From Solirubrobacterales bacterium (GTDB taxonomy: Bacteria; Actinomycetota; Thermoleophilia; Solirubrobacterales; Solirubrobacteraceae): a stretch of DNA of 6,923 bases. The DNA is taken from contig JAATFK010000147.1 of the NCBI GenBank assembly GCA_015655225.1, positions 1-6,923 of the forward strand. Reading direction: 5' to 3'. Both the position numbers and the translations under genes were made by a program. Position 1 is the first letter of the stretch, and every line of letters begins with the position of its first letter. Positions 5,370-6,923 of the stretch are shown piece after piece. Below the pieces are notes generated by a model. That model was given only the letters and a program-made list of their open reading frames with translations, did no database searches and had not been told where the DNA came from.

Positions 5370-6202
5370 TGCCAATCACCCAGATCACGGGCTGCTTCGA
5401 CGACGACGCGATGATCCGCCAGGTGCACCGCGAGCAGATCATGGCGCTCGCCGGTCAGCGCGCGCTGTTGATGCAGGCGGCCCACCCGGTCGCGTTCGCC
5501 GGCTTCTTCGCCCACACGGGCGCGCTCGACGAGCCCTACGAGCGGCTCTACCGCACCGCCCGCGCGGTCGACCTGGTCGTCTTCGGGCCGCGCGAGGAGG
5601 CCGAGCGCACGACAACGATCGTGCGGTGGATACACGGCACGATCCGGGGCGAGCTGCGCGAGCCGGTCGGCCGCTTCCCGGCCGGCACGCCGTACGCCGC
5701 CGACGATCCCAAGCTGCTGATGTGGATCCTCGCGACGCTCGTCGACTCCGGACTCGTCGTCTACCAGCGCTACGTGCGCGGCCTGAGCCGCGACGAGCGC
5801 GACGCCTACTGGCAGGACTACCGCCTCTTCGGCCGCCTCTTCGGCCTCGCCGACGACGAGATGCCCGCCGACATCGAGGGCTTCGACTCCTACATGCGCG
5901 AGATGCTCGACGGCGGCGACCTGTTCGTCAGCGAGGAGGCGCGCGAGCTGGCGATCAAGATCGTGATGCGCCCGCCGGTCCCGATCCAGCTGCGGCCGCT
6001 GCTGGAGCTGGCCAACTTCGTCACGGTCGGGCTATTGCCGTCGTCACTGCGGCGTGCCTACCGCTTCCGCTGGGACCCCGCGAGAGGGCTCGCCGCGCGC
6101 GGCGGGGCGGAGTACACGAAGCGCGTGCTGGTGCCGCTGCTGCCCTCGCGCCTGCGCTACGTGACGCGGGCCGAGCCGGACTCGGCGCCGCTAGCCGCGT
6201 AG
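5369..6202 (+). CDS. DUF2236 / MpaB-like oxygenase family protein
   Basis: A 277-residue soluble, mainly helical protein with the DUF2236 pattern. [21 protein letters not shown] spans 29-49 with His39 and His49; [11 protein letters not shown] lies at 70-80 and WIHGTIRGE at 87-95 with His89. [21 protein letters not shown] at 107-127 is the usual Tyr-Ala-Asp-Pro-Leu-Trp block. The family includes fungal MpaB and is distantly related to the rubber oxygenase Lcp, a b-type haem protein; the conserved histidines are ligand candidates. The substrate cannot be read from the sequence. I see no signal peptide or membrane anchor, so it is probably cytoplasmic. ATG 5369 is the only possible start after the in-frame stop at 5342; ATG 5411 is an alternative that would lose 14 weakly conserved residues. 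The preceding GGTAGAG is a poor ribosome site. It is divergent from the siroheme gene, and its 3' end overlaps the MFS gene on the other strand. Confidence 0.88.
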   Translation: MPITQITGCFDDDAMIRQVHREQIMALAGQRALLMQAAHPVAFAGFFAHTGALDEPYERLYRTARAVDLVVFGPREEAERTTTIVRWIHGTIRGELREPVGRFPAGTPYAADDPKLLMWILATLVDSGLVVYQRYVRGLSRDERDAYWQDYRLFGRLFGLADDEMPADIEGFDSYMREMLDGGDLFVSEEARELAIKIVMRPPVPIQLRPLLELANFVTVGLLPSSLRRAYRFRWDPARGLAARGGAEYTKRVLVPLLPSRLRYVTRAEPDSAPLAA

Positions 6203-6923
6203 TCGTCGCGCTCGCGGCGGCCGACCCGCTGGGTCAGTGCCCAGACGGTCAGGCTCGTCGCCGCGACGCCCGCGCCGACGGCGCAGGTCACGCCCCAGCC
6301 GGCCGCCCCGTAGATCGCCGAGCCGAGCACCGAGCCGATCGTCCCGCCGATGAACACCGACACCATGTAGGCGGTCGTGAGGCGGCTGCGGGCCTCGGGC
6401 CGCAGCGCGTAGATCGCGGTCTGGTTCGAGATCTGCGCGCCCTGCACGCCGAGGTCGAGCAGCAGGACGCCCGCGATCAGGGCCGGGAGCGAGGTGCCGC
6501 CGAGCCGCAGCAGGCCCCAGCTCAGCAGGACGCAGCTGAGGAAGACGGTCACCATCAGCCGGCCGTGGCCGCGATCGGCCGCTCTGCCGGCGAACGGCGC
6601 GCCGATCGCGCCGGCGGCGCCGACCAGCCCGAACAGGCCGATCACCCCCTCGCCGTAGTCGTACGGCGCGTGGCCGAGCAGGAAGGCGATCGCGGTCCAG
6701 AGGATCGAGAAGCCCATCATGTGGAGCGCGCCGAGCGCCATCCGCTGGCGCAGCACCGGCTCGTCGCGGATCAGCCCGAAGACCGAGTGCAGCACCGAGC
6801 GGTAGGGCATCGGGTCGCTCGGCGGGGCGTGCGGCAGCGCCCGGCGCAAAACGAACGAGAGCAGCAGCATCGCGCCGGCCGCGATCGCGAAGACGAGGAG
6901 CCAGCCGCCCAGCTCGGCGATCA
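6157..6923 (-). CDS. MFS transporter, C-terminal half (5' end outside window)
   Basis: The frame is open from the right edge to the TAG at 6157-6159, giving 254 visible residues; the true start lies beyond the window, so the internal ATG at 6870 is not the start. Seven hydrophobic segments are visible, fitting helices 6 to 12 of a 12-helix major facilitator. A motif-A-like turn GRAADRGHGR follows helix 8 in the second half. Helix 10 contains LDLGVQGAQISNQ, and YALRPEARSRLTTAYM leads into helix 11. This combination resembles the YgaY/YnfM-like drug or metabolite exporter group. The substrate is unknown. The C-terminal tail is short, charged and hydrophilic. Its last 46 bp overlap, antisense, the 3' end of the DUF2236 gene. 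Confidence 0.87.
   Translation of the reverse strand, partial: IAELGGWLLVFAIAAGAMLLLSFVLRRALPHAPPSDPMPYRSVLHSVFGLIRDEPVLRQRMALGALHMMGFSILWTAIAFLLGHAPYDYGEGVIGLFGLVGAAGAIGAPFAGRAADRGHGRLMVTVFLSCVLLSWGLLRLGGTSLPALIAGVLLLDLGVQGAQISNQTAIYALRPEARSRLTTAYMVSVFIGGTIGSVLGSAIYGAAGWGVTCAVGAGVAATSLTVWALTQRVGRRERDDYAASGAESGSARVT

Noticed and set aside
4548..5375. Start of the siroheme gene at ATG 5375
   Set aside because: It would overlap the divergent DUF2236 start and add about 30 residues with no family match across what looks like promoter DNA.
6157..6870. MFS gene starting at ATG 6870 as a complete short protein
   Set aside because: The frame stays open to the window edge and continues into a hydrophobic helix, so the gene is simply cut by the window.

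Overview
The window is very GC-rich, almost fully coding, and reads as a chromosomal stretch from a high-GC Gram-positive lineage. I would guess Actinobacteria in the wide sense, possibly Thermoleophilia/Solirubrobacterales. That guess rests on base composition, codon use and general protein character; there is no rRNA or tRNA here to fix it. I see no mobile element, phage gene, CRISPR array or RNA gene.

Layout. Positions 1 to 3277 (minus strand) hold six tightly packed genes. In transcription order they are moaC, a MoaB/Mog-family gene, ccmA, ccmB, ccmC and a ccmD-like gene cut by the window edge. Gaps are 4-5 bp or the genes overlap, so they very likely form one transcription unit joining two molybdenum-cofactor steps to the haem-handling membrane machinery of System I cytochrome c maturation. 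Upstream, on the same strand, lies a 381-residue protein (3342-4487) that fuses an ECF-type sigma factor to a class I glutamine-amidotransferase-like (peptidase C26 / PuuD-type) domain. Upstream of that is a precorrin-2 dehydrogenase/ferrochelatase (siroheme synthase N-domain) gene. All eight minus-strand genes from about 5201 down to 1 are co-directional. Seven of them concern tetrapyrrole, molybdopterin or haem/cytochrome cofactors; the sigma fusion is the exception.

A 167-bp intergenic region (5202-5368) separates the siroheme gene from a divergent plus-strand gene of the DUF2236/MpaB-like oxygenase family (5369-6202). It holds a 14-bp inverted repeat, promoter-like hexamers on both strands and an unresolved cysteine-rich possible N-terminal extension of the siroheme enzyme. 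The oxygenase gene converges on, and overlaps by 46 bp, the 3' end of an MFS transporter gene that runs off the right edge.

How they might work together (inference): siroheme, molybdopterin and c-type cytochrome assembly all supply cofactors for respiratory or assimilatory reductases such as nitrate, nitrite or sulfite reductases. The sigma-amidotransferase fusion sits inside this cluster and is the most unusual object in the window. It looks like a one-protein regulator in which an enzyme-like domain may sense a glutamyl or amide metabolite and control the sigma part.
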